This document shows positions 9,605 through 18,891 of a stretch of DNA of 64,000 nucleotides, in pieces. A program made the position numbers and the translations under genes. The DNA lies in contig OY829383.1 of assembly GCA_963691835.1 (NCBI GenBank), positions 2,418,001-2,482,000 of the forward strand. Direction: 5' to 3'. Source of the DNA: G963691835 sp963691835 (lineage in GTDB: Bacteria > Pseudomonadota > Alphaproteobacteria > Thalassobaculales > Thalassobaculaceae). Every line of letters starts with the position of its first letter. Position 1 is the stretch's first letter. Below the pieces are notes generated by a model that saw only the letters and a list, made by a program, of their open reading frames with translations, made no database searches and was not told where the DNA came from.

Positions 9605-10246
9605 ATGAACGACACGCCGTCGAAGGGGGGGTGGCCTGCGGGTTACACACGTCTGATGCGGGCCGAGGACTGGCCCGCCAGCGGCGATGTTGTGATCTTC
9701 GACCTTGAGTACACCGCCTGGGAGGGCTCGCTTGCGCGGGAGTGGACCGGGCCGAACGAATACATGGAGGTGGTCCAGATCGGGGCTGTCCGGATCGATG
9801 CCCAGGGGACAATGCCGGAACAAGCCGCGTTCGACAGGCTCTGCCATCCGGTCTTCAATCCGGTGCTCTCCGGCTACTTCACCGATCTCACGGGGATCAC
9901 CCAGGATGCCCTCGACGGGGAGGGTGTTGGCTATGCGCAAGCGGTGAGGGAGTTCCACGCATTCTGTGAGGGTGCGGCTATGATCGCGGCGAACGGCTGG
10001 GACTCGGAAGTGCTGGAGATCAATTGCCAGTGGCGATCCATCCCTTTTGCGCTAGACCGCGCTCTTTGCGTCAACACAAAGCAGTTCTTTTCCGATGCCC
10101 TTCGGCTTCCCCGAACGGATGTGTCGAGCTCCGCCTTGCCGGAGCATTTCGGCCTTCCGGCACCCGTTGGTGCTCATACCGGTTTGGGGGACGCGCGGGC
10201 GATCGCCGACGCGTTCCGCGAGGTGAGGCGCCGGGGCGAGGTCTGA
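9605..10246 (+). CDS. DEDDh-type 3'-5' exonuclease family protein
   Basis: A 213-residue RNase-T/DnaQ-like exonuclease. The acidic motifs are visible: FDLEYT near residue 30 (ExoI), an Asp in the GWDSEV segment (ExoII), and GAHTGLGDARAIA near the C-terminus (ExoIII, with His and Asp). The N-terminus contains a G7 run that stays in frame. It is divergent from the AtuA cluster and ends about 155 bases before the dioxygenase remnant. It may act on RNA or DNA 3' ends; the sequence does not say which. Confidence 0.82.
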   Translation: MNDTPSKGGWPAGYTRLMRAEDWPASGDVVIFDLEYTAWEGSLAREWTGPNEYMEVVQIGAVRIDAQGTMPEQAAFDRLCHPVFNPVLSGYFTDLTGITQDALDGEGVGYAQAVREFHAFCEGAAMIAANGWDSEVLEINCQWRSIPFALDRALCVNTKQFFSDALRLPRTDVSSSALPEHFGLPAPVGAHTGLGDARAIADAFREVRRRGEV

Positions 10247-10401
10247 CGCCGGAGCCAACACGCCCACCGTTTTCCGATAATTTGATCGAGTGCGACGTGT
10301 GTGTCCGTCCTGGAAAAGAATGGCGCACGCCGGACCGTTAATCTCTTCTTGTCCGGTGGGAAACCGGTCTCTGCGCATAGGTGAAACGGGTGGAGGGGAC
10401 G

Positions 10402-10626
10402 ATGTCGCCGATCGAGTCTGTCACGCATAACGACGACTTTCTGACCATCGATTGGCAGGACGGACATCAGTCCAGACATGCCCTGATTTGGCTGCGGGAT
10501 AACGACCCCGCCGGCTTTCACCCGGATACGGGCGAGCGGAACCACGATCTCCTGACGATCCCCGAGCAGCCGACGCTGTCATCCTCAGCAACGGAAGAGG
10601 GGGGGGCTGCGCCTCTCCTGGTCTGA
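10402..10626 (+). pseudogene. Gamma-butyrobetaine dioxygenase-like gene, N-terminal fragment before frameshift
   Basis: This encodes the small N-terminal DUF971/GBBH-like zinc domain (LTIDWQDGHQSRHALIWLRDN) and then terminates early. At a run of eight G (10599-10606), removing one G lets the reading continue as LRLSWSDGCESRFDATWL, which is the expected next stretch of this family. The fragment and the frame downstream are therefore one gene split by a single-base shift. In-frame length would have been about 373 residues. Confidence 0.8.
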
Positions 10627-11521
10627 CGGTTGTGAGAGCCGGTTCGATGCCACTTGGCTGGCGGAGCAATCGTCGACCGTTGGGCGACGCGCGGAGGCGC
10701 CTGTCCGTCCGGAAAGCTGGGACGGTACCTTTGTGGAGCGGTTGCCCCGCCATGATCATAGCGCGTTGATGGCGGACGACGATGCCTTGCTGGCATGGCT
10801 GGAGGATCTGTCCCGTTGGGGGCTGACGATCGTTGAGGCGACACCGGTCGAACTCACCGATGAAGGTGGCGCGCTTGAGGCGTTGTGCCGCCGGGTCGCT
10901 CACCTTCGGGAGACGAACTTCGGCGTGATCTTTGATGTTCGGTCGATCCCGAAGCCGAACAATCAGGCCTACACAGCCGATGCGCTACCGCTCCATACGG
11001 ATCTGCCGAACCAGGAAACGCCGCCGGGATACCAGTTTCTCCACACCTTGGAGAATGATGCCGAGGGCGGGTTGTCCACCTTTGCAGATGGTATGCGGAT
11101 GGCAGAGGATTTGCTGCGGGACGATCCGGAGGCCTACCGCCTTCTGCGCGACGTCTCCATTCCTTACCGTTTCCACGACACCGCGTTTGATATTCGGTGG
11201 CGGCGCCCGGTCATTCGGGAGGATGTTCACGGCGCACCGGTGGAGATCAATTTCAATCCTGCGATCGCCGACATTCCCGATCTGGGCCCCGATGAGACCG
11301 TCAGCTACTACCGCGCCTACCGCGCCTTCATGGCGTTGACGCGGGACGAACGGTATATGCTGCGGCTCAAAACCCGGCCGGGCGACCTCGTTGCTTTCGA
11401 CAATCGGCGGTCTCTGCATGGCCGCACGGCTTTTGATCCGTCAACGGGACGGCGCCATCTTCGGGGCTGCTATATCGACAACTCCGATCTGGCGAGCCGT
11501 ATCCGGGTTCTTCGCCGGTAA
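10607..11521 (+). pseudogene. Gamma-butyrobetaine dioxygenase-like gene, C-terminal catalytic fragment
   Basis: The catalytic Fe(II)/2-oxoglutarate dioxygenase part of the same broken gene. It keeps the iron ligands His and Asp in LPLHTDLP and the distal His in NRRSLHGR, with the 2-oxoglutarate-binding Arg in the following HLRGCYID. Family members hydroxylate gamma-butyrobetaine or trimethyllysine in carnitine synthesis, or related substrates. An internal GTG at 10733 could initiate a truncated product, but the N-terminal domain would be lost. Catalytic residues are intact, so the lesion is recent, reversible or a sequencing error. Confidence 0.8.
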
Positions 11522-11554
11522 ACATCTCGTCAGGAAGTCGAAATCGGCAGCGGA

Positions 11555-12487
11555 TCAGGTCGCGGCGCGACCGCCAGGGGCGGGATGGCGGGCGCGCCAA
11601 TGCTCGGCGATGTCCACACGCCTGCACACCCAGATGTCACTCCGACCCTGCACGTAGTCGAGAAACCGGGCGAGGGCCCGGGCCCGTCCCGGTCTGCCTG
11701 CTAATCTTTGATGCAGGCCGACTGAGAGCATCTTCGGCGCGGCCTCCCCTTCCTCGACAAGCTGGTCCACGCTGTCACGCAGATGGACGAAGAAATCGTC
11801 GCCTGACCCGTAGGCCGCCGGTGCCGCGAACTTCATGTCGTTGGTATCGAGGGAATAGGGAACGACCAGTTGCTCCACATCGCCGACGGGGACCCAGTAA
11901 GGCAAGTCGTCCGCATAGCTGTCGCTGTCATAGAGAAAGCCCCCATGCTCCACCAGCAGCCGCCGCGTGTTGGCGCTGGGCGCATAGCGGCAATACCAGC
12001 CCCGAAGTGTCTGTCCGGTCAGGCGACGGGTGATCTCGACCGCGCGGGCGATGTGCTCCCGCTCCTCTTCTTCGGAAAGCGCATAGTGATAGACCCACCG
12101 CCATCCGTGCCCAGCGAACTCGGCACCGGATTTCGCCAACGCCTCTGTCGAGTGCGGATTCTGTTCCAGCGCCATGGCACAGGCATAGACGGTGAAGGGG
12201 AGGCTCCGCTTCTCGAAGAGGTCCAGAATGCGCCAAACCCCGGCTCGAGACCCGTACTCGTAGACTGACTCGATGCCCAGATCCCTCTCGCCGGCTGGAT
12301 GCCGTCCGCCGGGAACCTCCGAGAGGGCATGCTCGTTGATGGGGTCCCCGTTCACGACCGCCGTCTCAGAGCCCTCTTCAACATTAAGCACAAAGTTAAG
12401 CGCGAGTTTCGCACCCCCCGGCCAGTCGGCATGGGGCGGCCTGCCCGCATAGCCAATAAGGTCCCGGGGATTTTGGTCAGCCTGCAT
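11555..12487 (-). CDS. puuE: Polysaccharide deacetylase family protein, PuuE allantoinase-like
   Basis: A 310-residue NodB-fold hydrolase. The segments LNFVLNVEEGSE, GRHPAGERDLGIESVYEYGSRAGVWRIL (in part), GHGWRW and RYAPSANTRRLL are typical of the cofactor-independent allantoinase PuuE rather than chitin deacetylases. It would open allantoin to allantoate in purine breakdown. Five bases separate it from the upstream isopropylmalate-dehydrogenase-family gene, so they form an operon. No other purine catabolic gene is visible here, so a different cyclic amide substrate is possible. Confidence 0.78.
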   Translation of the reverse strand: MQADQNPRDLIGYAGRPPHADWPGGAKLALNFVLNVEEGSETAVVNGDPINEHALSEVPGGRHPAGERDLGIESVYEYGSRAGVWRILDLFEKRSLPFTVYACAMALEQNPHSTEALAKSGAEFAGHGWRWVYHYALSEEEEREHIARAVEITRRLTGQTLRGWYCRYAPSANTRRLLVEHGGFLYDSDSYADDLPYWVPVGDVEQLVVPYSLDTNDMKFAAPAAYGSGDDFFVHLRDSVDQLVEEGEAAPKMLSVGLHQRLAGRPGRARALARFLDYVQGRSDIWVCRRVDIAEHWRARHPAPGGRAAT

Positions 12488-12492
12488 CGATA

Positions 12493-13614
12493 CTAAGCTC
12501 CAGTGGCCGCGGTGGCCCGGCCGCTCTCGATTTCCGCCATGACAGCTTCGGTCACCGGGGCCGTTCCGGAGGAGCCACCCACCTCATAAGGGCGGAGATC
12601 GCCGTTCGCGAAGGCCTTCTCGACAGCGTCCGTCAGCAGCGTCCCCGCCGTCACCGCCCCTTCGATCCCGTGCGTCTCTCCGAGCCATTCCAGCATCATC
12701 GCGGCGGAGAGGATCGTGGCCGTGGGGTTGGCTTTGCCTTCGCCCGCGATATCCGGTGCGCTGCCATGACAGGGCTGGAAGACAGCATGCCGTGGACCAA
12801 TGTCGGCGGAGGGCGCCATACCCATACCGCCCATCAACCCGGCGCCAAGATCGGAGAGGATGTCGCCGAACATGTTCTCGGTGACCATGACGTCGAAGTC
12901 CCAGGGCCGACGGACCATGTTCAGCGCCGCCGCATCCACGTACATCATCGACGGCTCGACATCCTCGAACGCTTTTGCACGTTCCAGGAAGATCTCTCGG
13001 AAGAAGTAGAACCCGCCGATGACGTTCGCCTTGTCGACGCACGTGACAACTCCGGACTTGCCCCGTGCCTTCCGGCGGCGTCCCAGTTGGAAAGCGAAAT
13101 CGAACAACCGCTCCGAGCCCGCCCGGGTGATGGTCATGGTGTCGGTGACGGAGGCGTCACCGTCCTTGACGGACTTGCCGCGGCCCGCGAACAGACCTTC
13201 GGTGCTCTCGCGGATTAGAACGAAGTCGAGCGACTGTGCCCTTGGGTCCGCAAGCGGTACGACCATGCCCGGATAGGTGCGGACGGGCCGAACGCCGGCA
13301 AAAAGATCGAATTGCTCTCGCATATCCAACTGGGGCGCGATCTCCCGTCCGTCCGGATATCGGATGTCCGGCATGCCCATCGCACCCAGCAGGATGGCAT
13401 CCGCTTCCTCGGCCCGCTTCATGGAGTCGTCGGGCAGCGCGGTGCCGGTTTCCCTGTAATGGGCGGCCCCCGCCTTCTCCCAGGTGTAGCGAAGATCGAA
13501 CCCGCCGACCCGGGCTTTGACCGCGTCCAAAAGGGCAACCGTTGGCTCGATGACCTCGTGGCCGATGCCGTCACCCGGAAAGACGCTGATGCCGAAGGCC
13601 GTGTTCGCACTCAT
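12493..13614 (-). CDS. Isocitrate/isopropylmalate dehydrogenase family protein
   Basis: A 373-residue NAD-dependent beta-decarboxylating dehydrogenase. Visible are the N-terminal PGDGIGHEV motif, the substrate-binding Arg in AGVRPVR, IRESTEGLFAGRG, the catalytic Lys in CVDKANV and the metal-binding Asp residues in ENMFGDILSDLGAGL. Ordinary LeuB is usually beside leuC/leuD; here the neighbour is a PuuE-like hydrolase. A tartrate-dehydrogenase-like or other catabolic malate-type substrate is therefore as likely as isopropylmalate. Confidence 0.85.
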   Translation of the reverse strand: MSANTAFGISVFPGDGIGHEVIEPTVALLDAVKARVGGFDLRYTWEKAGAAHYRETGTALPDDSMKRAEEADAILLGAMGMPDIRYPDGREIAPQLDMREQFDLFAGVRPVRTYPGMVVPLADPRAQSLDFVLIRESTEGLFAGRGKSVKDGDASVTDTMTITRAGSERLFDFAFQLGRRRKARGKSGVVTCVDKANVIGGFYFFREIFLERAKAFEDVEPSMMYVDAAALNMVRRPWDFDVMVTENMFGDILSDLGAGLMGGMGMAPSADIGPRHAVFQPCHGSAPDIAGEGKANPTATILSAAMMLEWLGETHGIEGAVTAGTLLTDAVEKAFANGDLRPYEVGGSSGTAPVTEAVMAEIESGRATAATGA

Positions 13615-13714
13615 GGTGCCGTTCCTGTCCCGCTTTAAGGAGCGGCATCTTTGATCGACGGGGTAGGAGCGTCAATCCGAGGATGTTTCGAGACCACGCT
13701 CGGATCGGACGCGG

Positions 13715-14485
13715 CTAAAGGAGGTCCGTCGCGGCGACGTAAAGAAGCCGGAGAGCCAACACCGTCAGGATACCCTTGAAGCCGATGGCAAAAATGTGGG
13801 CCGGCAGACGCTCCAGAATGCGGCGCCCCATCAAGGTGCCGATGAACCCACTTGCGATCATCGCCGCCACCAGGGGTACCCACTCGAGAAAGGCAAATCC
13901 CAACAGCCCGAATGCCACGATCTTGAGGCCGTGCTGAAAGGTCATGCAGGCTGCGTGTGTGGAGACAGTCCCTTCTTTGCCCAGCTTGTCCGGGGAGAGC
14001 ACGGTTGCCATCAGCGGGCCCGTGGCGCCGACAAACATTGTCGCGAACGTCGCTCCCACCCCAACCAGAAAATAGCCGATGTCTCCGCTATCCCGCTTGC
14101 CCAACTTTGGTCCCCAGACCGTCCAAAGAATGAAACAGGCGAGGATTAGGCTCAGCGTTGGAATTGGTAGTGCGATCACAAGCTGCGAGGCGATGGCAGC
14201 ACCAATCAGCGAGCCGACGACCACGATAGCGGTGATCCGTACGATGACCTGGCGCCGCATGATCACCGCCCGCCCGGCATTGGAGCCAAGTTGGACGACG
14301 GCGTGGATGGGAATCACCGCCAGCGGCGGCAGGACCGTCGCCATTACTGCCAACATCACCACACCTCCACCCAGACCAAAGGTGATGGCGATCGCCGAGG
14401 TGAGGAAGCTCACAGCGATGAGCACGGCCGCGTCGATGACCGACAGGGCCTCGGGTAGCAGCGGGGGTAGAGCGTCCATCTCCAT
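13715..14485 (-). CDS. TauE/SafE family sulfite exporter-like permease
   Basis: A 256-residue polytopic membrane protein with about eight hydrophobic segments. It shows the family repeat pattern FGLGGGVVMLAVMA in the first half and FMGRRI-like basic loops near the C-terminus (GTLMGRRILERLP). The family exports or imports small anions such as sulfite, sulfoacetate or organic acids. It lies upstream of the dehydrogenase on the same strand, about 100 bases away, possibly in the same unit. The substrate cannot be told from sequence. Confidence 0.85.
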   Translation of the reverse strand: MEMDALPPLLPEALSVIDAAVLIAVSFLTSAIAITFGLGGGVVMLAVMATVLPPLAVIPIHAVVQLGSNAGRAVIMRRQVIVRITAIVVVGSLIGAAIASQLVIALPIPTLSLILACFILWTVWGPKLGKRDSGDIGYFLVGVGATFATMFVGATGPLMATVLSPDKLGKEGTVSTHAACMTFQHGLKIVAFGLLGFAFLEWVPLVAAMIASGFIGTLMGRRILERLPAHIFAIGFKGILTVLALRLLYVAATDLL

Positions 14486-14946
14486 CCCATTCTGGTGGAA
14501 GACCGTTACACGCCACGGGAGGGGCGCCCGGTGTCAGCAGATGCGAAGGAGATTAGAGCGTTCATTTGGTCTGTGAAAGGCGACGATCCCCACACGCCGC
14601 ATACATAAGAGATCATTCGCTGGAATCTGGGCGCGATGGGCCACGAACAGGCGGTGCGTACCCACATTAGGAGGTGACTCGCCCAAGCTAGGAATTGTAA
14701 GAACACAACGCGAGTTTGTCGGAGATCGCGCCATGACCGATGCTGTTGCCGCCGTCATTGCCGTGTGTGCACGCATCGCCCGTACTGGCTTTTTTCATCT
14801 CCTCATTCCACTTCAACATGGCAGTGGGCATCCGGCACCAAACCGGCTTGTAATCCGTTCGCAAGCGGTCGCAGGTCCGGTCGGGCGGTGCCTATCGCAT
14901 CGTCGATAGGCAGAACCGTCCCGCCGTCTCAACTGGGAGAATTTCG
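14486..14946. other. Intergenic region upstream of the AsmA gene
   Basis: About 460 bases between the divergent permease and AsmA genes. Short open frames exist but none has family-like sequence or a good ribosome binding site. The only structure I see is a hairpin at 14890-14911. Promoters for both genes must lie here but no convincing boxes stand out. Confidence 0.5.
14890..14911 (+). promoter_or_regulatory. Hairpin in the AsmA leader
   Basis: GCCTATCG and CGATAGGC form a perfect 8-bp stem with a 6-base loop, ending 35 bases before the TTG start. It could be a leader-RNA structure or a protein-binding dyad. No function can be assigned from sequence. Confidence 0.35.
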
Positions 14947-17900
14947 TTGAAGAAGCTTGTCGCCGCTCTTCTTGTGCTCTTGGTCCTGGCCGTGGCCGCT
15001 GTGATCGTCGTTCCGAGCTTCATCGACTGGAACGCTTACAAATCCGAAATCACCACGGCCGCGGAAGATGCGACAGGTCGTAAGCTCTCTATCGACGGGG
15101 ATATCTCGTTTCAGATCCTCCCTGCTCCGCGTTTGTCCGTTTCAGATGTCTCGCTCGCGAATATCGACGGTGCGACGGATCCTGTTTTTGCAACGCTGGG
15201 CGCGCTTCAAGTCAATGTGGAGATGGCGCCGCTCTTCAGCGGGAAGATTCAGATCTCCTCGGTGACGCTGGTCGCGCCTGAGGTCAATCTTGAGGCGTTG
15301 CCGGATGGCCGTACCAACTGGACGTTCGAGGCGAAAGCCGATGATGACGGCTCCTCCGATGGGGCTAGCGGGGTTGACGGCAGCGGCGGCGTGCCGCCGG
15401 TTCAATTCGATGACATTTCGGTGGTCGACGCCATCATCGTGTATCGCGACGGCGCCACGGGCCAAGTTCACCGGATCGAGAATCTGGACGCGGACATTGT
15501 CGCGGGAGCGCTGAATGGCCCGTTCGATGTGAAGGGGACGCTTGCCTATAACGCGCAACCGCTAGCACTGGCCGCGTCCATCGGGGAGATCGATGCCGGT
15601 CAGGCGGCCGCCGTTTCCGTCTCCGTTGGGCTGGATGGGGCAGGGACCTCCGTAAAGTATGACGGCACAATGGATCTGGACGCGGGGCCGACCTTCGACG
15701 GCTTGGTGAGCGGTTCCGCCGAGAACCTTGTGTCCGCTGGTAAGGCCCTTGGCGCCCTTGCGGGGCAGGCGACGGAACTACCCGACATGTTGGCCAAGGC
15801 CTCGGCTTTGTCCGTGAAGGTCACGGCGTCGCCTGAAACGGTTAGCGCAAAGAACCTGTCTCTGACCCTCGGTGACGTTGAAATCACTGGTGCGGCGACG
15901 GCGACGCTCTCACCGGCGATCTCCTTCGACGTTCAACTCGCCGTCCCCCGAACCGTGGATTTGGCGGCATTCGGTTTGGAGGATCTGGGAGCGCCGGAGG
16001 ATGCGGACACTTCGGCTGCACCGTCTGCCCCACCCGCTCCGGGTGCAGCACCAGCTCCGGTGCCGGTCTTGCCCGATATCGCGCTCCCGAAGGACATCTC
16101 CGGCGTCGTTCGTCTGACGGCGGAAGCGGTCAAGTACCGGAACGGGTCAATCCGTCAGCTTCGGCTTGAGGGTGATCTCTCCGATGGCGTGGCACGACTC
16201 GCCGTCCTCTCGGCGCAATTGCCGGGCGGGTCCGATGTTTCCGTGACAGGCACGCTTGCGCCGGCCGATGGCGGGCCGAGGTTCGACGGCCGAATGGATG
16301 TCGTGTCGGACAATCTCCGCTCCGCACTCACGTGGTTAGGGGTGGCGGTGGACGATGTGCCGGGGGACCGTCTCCTCAAAGGAGCGTTTGGTGCCGACAT
16401 TCAGGTGGCGGGCCAACAGATCGACCTTCCCCGCTGGACCTTGGATCTCGATACAACCAAAGTATCCGGCGCCCTGACACTGATCGCCCAGAGTCGGCCC
16501 GCGTTCGGGTTGAGCATGGACATCGACTCCATCAACGTGGATGCCTATCTGCCACCGGCCCAGACCTCCGGTGCTGACAGTGGTAGCGGATCGAGTGATT
16601 CCGGGACAACGGCGGCGGGGGCCGGCGGAACGCCGGCTGCAACCGCTGGACCGCTTGCGGCGCTTGAAGCGTTTGATGCGAACATTCGAATAGGGGTTGG
16701 CCGGGTCGTCTACAACCGTGTCCCTGTTCTGGATACCAAAATTGATGCGACGATTCAGAATGGCGGGCTGACAGTCCGCCAGTTCTCTGTCGGGGACCTC
16801 GCTGGCGCCAAGATCGCCCTGTCGGGCGCGCTCTCGGGGGATCCGGCCCAGCCAAGTGGCAACATCACGCTTTCGATGGACGCACGCTCTGCGGCCCGGC
16901 TCGCGCGTTTGGCCGGGCAGGAGCCGAATCCGATTCTGGACCGCGTCGGCCCGGTCACGGTCGACGGCCGTTTGTTGGGCAGTCTGCAGTCCGCGACGGT
17001 CGACGCCACGGTCTCGGCGCTCGATGGTGCGCTCGACATTGACGGCATCATCAACCCGCTTGGCGCGCCGCTCGACTATGATCTTGCGCTGAAGCTGCAG
17101 CATCCGAACGCGACGGATCTGATGACCACCCTGGTTCCAGATGCGCTTCCAACCGGCGCCGATCTCGGACCGGCGACGATGAGTGCCACGCTCACAACAC
17201 AGCCCGGCAACAAAATCAGCGTCGATGCGACCGTTGGTGTCGCCGCTGCCTCCGTCACGGCGAAAGGCGATGTGGGCTTGGCTGGCGATGCGCCGGACTT
17301 GGCGATGGACATCGGTTTTGATCATCCAGACGTGGTCCGGCTCATCCGGTTGGGCGCTCCGGACTTCAAGCCGACCAAACGCGATCTCGGACCGCTTTCG
17401 CTCCGCTCCAAGGTTGCGGGTACGACATCGGCATTTCGGTCCGAGGCGCTGACCCTGACGGCCGGACCATTGTCTTTGGCCGGAGATCTGGCTGTGACGC
17501 TGGATGGGGTACGCCCGCGCGTCGAAACCAATCTCACGACCAAGGAAATCCTGATCGATCCCTGGCTCCCGCCGTCATCTCCACCTCCTACCCAGGCGAG
17601 CGCCACCCCGGCGGTTCCGGCCGGGACTGGCGGTAGCCGGGAGTGGTCCAGGGACTTGATCGACACAAGTGGATTCTTCGCGGCGGACGGCCGTGTGACT
17701 CTGACCGCTGATAAAGTGATCTACGGAGCATATGTGGTTGATTCCGCCGATCTCGCGGCGACGTTGGAGAATGGCCGGCTTGATCTGGAGAAGCTGAATG
17801 GCGGATTGTTCGGCGGAACGGTGAAGTCGAACGGATGGGCGTCCGGCGGCGATAAGCTGAAAGGCTTTATCCGCCTGGACGTCGCAGAGGCCGACATTCG

Positions 17901-18633
17901 TCAGGCCGCAGAGACAGCCGCAAATGCCGGTCAGGTCACCGGGCTCCTCAATTACCAGACTGAGCTGTCGGCGGAGGGCCGGTCACAGTATGAGCTCATC
18001 ACCACATTGACCGGGGGTGGCGCGTTTCTGGCCAGCAACGGCGTGGTTAAGGGCATCGATCTGCCTGCCATCAGCGCGCAGCTCGACAAGCTGGACCGGG
18101 CCGCCGACTTCCTGGCTTTGGTCCAGAAGTCCGTCGGTAGTGGGGAGACGCCGTACCAGAAGCTGAGTGGCGGTTACTCGGTCAGTGCTGGTGTTCTGAC
18201 CAGCGACAACATTGAACTTGTGGCCACAGCCGCGGCCGGGAAAGGAACGGCGGTCGTCAACTTGCCCGTCCAGGAGATGGACTCCCAGTTCCGCTTCTGG
18301 CTCAGCGAGCATCCGAATTCCCCGCCAATCGGGGTCCGTTTCGTGGGTCCGCTGGACAACCCCCGCCGTGTGTTGGATCTCGACAAACTCCAGGCCTATG
18401 TGCTGCAGCGTCTGGTGGAGCGCGGCGTCCTACGGAACTTCGACACCAATTCCGGGGGTACCGGCAGTGCTGTCGACGCGTTGAAAGGCATTCTGAAGGT
18501 GCCCGGCTCAGAGAGTACGGCACCCCCGCCCGCAGCCGCGCCGACGACACCGGTTGAGCCCGCCACGCCGGCGCCTGCACAAAAACCCGAAGATGCACTG
18601 AAAGGCATCATTCGCGGATTGATCAGCAACTAG
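14947..18633 (+). CDS. AsmA family protein
   Basis: A 1228-residue inner-membrane-anchored periplasmic protein. An N-terminal membrane helix (residues about 4-24) leads into the AsmA signature FIDWNAYKSEI and GRKLSIDGDISFQILPAPRLSVSDVSLAN. Two Pro/Ala-rich linkers (near residues 355-380 and 875-890) separate beta-rich segments, and the C-terminal AsmA_2 portion ends with an Ala/Pro tail. AsmA-type proteins are thought to help move lipids or limit outer-membrane assembly defects. The start is a TTG preceded by GGGAG at seven bases; no better start exists. Its 3' end overlaps the convergent ribbon-helix-helix gene by about 11 bases. Confidence 0.9.
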   Translation: MKKLVAALLVLLVLAVAAVIVVPSFIDWNAYKSEITTAAEDATGRKLSIDGDISFQILPAPRLSVSDVSLANIDGATDPVFATLGALQVNVEMAPLFSGKIQISSVTLVAPEVNLEALPDGRTNWTFEAKADDDGSSDGASGVDGSGGVPPVQFDDISVVDAIIVYRDGATGQVHRIENLDADIVAGALNGPFDVKGTLAYNAQPLALAASIGEIDAGQAAAVSVSVGLDGAGTSVKYDGTMDLDAGPTFDGLVSGSAENLVSAGKALGALAGQATELPDMLAKASALSVKVTASPETVSAKNLSLTLGDVEITGAATATLSPAISFDVQLAVPRTVDLAAFGLEDLGAPEDADTSAAPSAPPAPGAAPAPVPVLPDIALPKDISGVVRLTAEAVKYRNGSIRQLRLEGDLSDGVARLAVLSAQLPGGSDVSVTGTLAPADGGPRFDGRMDVVSDNLRSALTWLGVAVDDVPGDRLLKGAFGADIQVAGQQIDLPRWTLDLDTTKVSGALTLIAQSRPAFGLSMDIDSINVDAYLPPAQTSGADSGSGSSDSGTTAAGAGGTPAATAGPLAALEAFDANIRIGVGRVVYNRVPVLDTKIDATIQNGGLTVRQFSVGDLAGAKIALSGALSGDPAQPSGNITLSMDARSAARLARLAGQEPNPILDRVGPVTVDGRLLGSLQSATVDATVSALDGALDIDGIINPLGAPLDYDLALKLQHPNATDLMTTLVPDALPTGADLGPATMSATLTTQPGNKISVDATVGVAAASVTAKGDVGLAGDAPDLAMDIGFDHPDVVRLIRLGAPDFKPTKRDLGPLSLRSKVAGTTSAFRSEALTLTAGPLSLAGDLAVTLDGVRPRVETNLTTKEILIDPWLPPSSPPPTQASATPAVPAGTGGSREWSRDLIDTSGFFAADGRVTLTADKVIYGAYVVDSADLAATLENGRLDLEKLNGGLFGGTVKSNGWASGGDKLKGFIRLDVAEADIRQAAETAANAGQVTGLLNYQTELSAEGRSQYELITTLTGGGAFLASNGVVKGIDLPAISAQLDKLDRAADFLALVQKSVGSGETPYQKLSGGYSVSAGVLTSDNIELVATAAAGKGTAVVNLPVQEMDSQFRFWLSEHPNSPPIGVRFVGPLDNPRRVLDLDKLQAYVLQRLVERGVLRNFDTNSGGTGSAVDALKGILKVPGSESTAPPPAAAPTTPVEPATPAPAQKPEDALKGIIRGLISN

Positions 18634-18886
18634 GATCGGCCGGGGGCTCTTGGTCGGTTGAAGCGGCGTTGCGCGAGACGTCGGCAAGAACGAAGACCCG
18701 AAGCGCGCTGGACAGGTTGCCAGTGCGGCTACGGTCGATCTCGGCGACGAGGCTGTTGATCGACTGACTGTCGCGATCCGCTATCCGAACCAAAGCGTCC
18801 CAGAACGCCTCTTCCAGAGAGATGCTGGTCCGGTGCCCTGACAGGGTGACGGATCGCTTCCGAATTCGGCTCGGGTCCGTTGTCAT
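18623..18886 (-). CDS. Ribbon-helix-helix domain protein
   Basis: An 87-residue protein with the alphaproteobacterial RHH_4 pattern: SVTLSGHRTSISLEEAFWDALVRIA (in part) followed by INSLVAEID and SSALRVFVL. The frame is open to 18964, but the ATG at 18886 gives the usual family N-terminus and clears the neighbouring methyltransferase stop at 18892. Family members bind DNA as dimers; the target is unknown. It follows the methyltransferase gene by five bases on the same strand. Confidence 0.82.
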   Translation of the reverse strand: MTTDPSRIRKRSVTLSGHRTSISLEEAFWDALVRIADRDSQSINSLVAEIDRSRTGNLSSALRVFVLADVSRNAASTDQEPPADPSC

Positions 18887-18891
18887 TGCCA

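Noticed and set aside
9625..9631. G7 run near the start of the exonuclease gene
   Set aside because: It keeps the frame (AAG GGG GGG TGG) and the protein is intact, so it is not a lesion.
14765..14950. Small open frame overlapping the AsmA start
   Set aside because: No ribosome binding site, no family-like sequence, and it contains the leader hairpin; treated as noncoding.
16336..17325. Long antisense frame within the AsmA gene
   Set aside because: Arg-rich shadow sequence with no motif; the AsmA frame is continuous and family-like.
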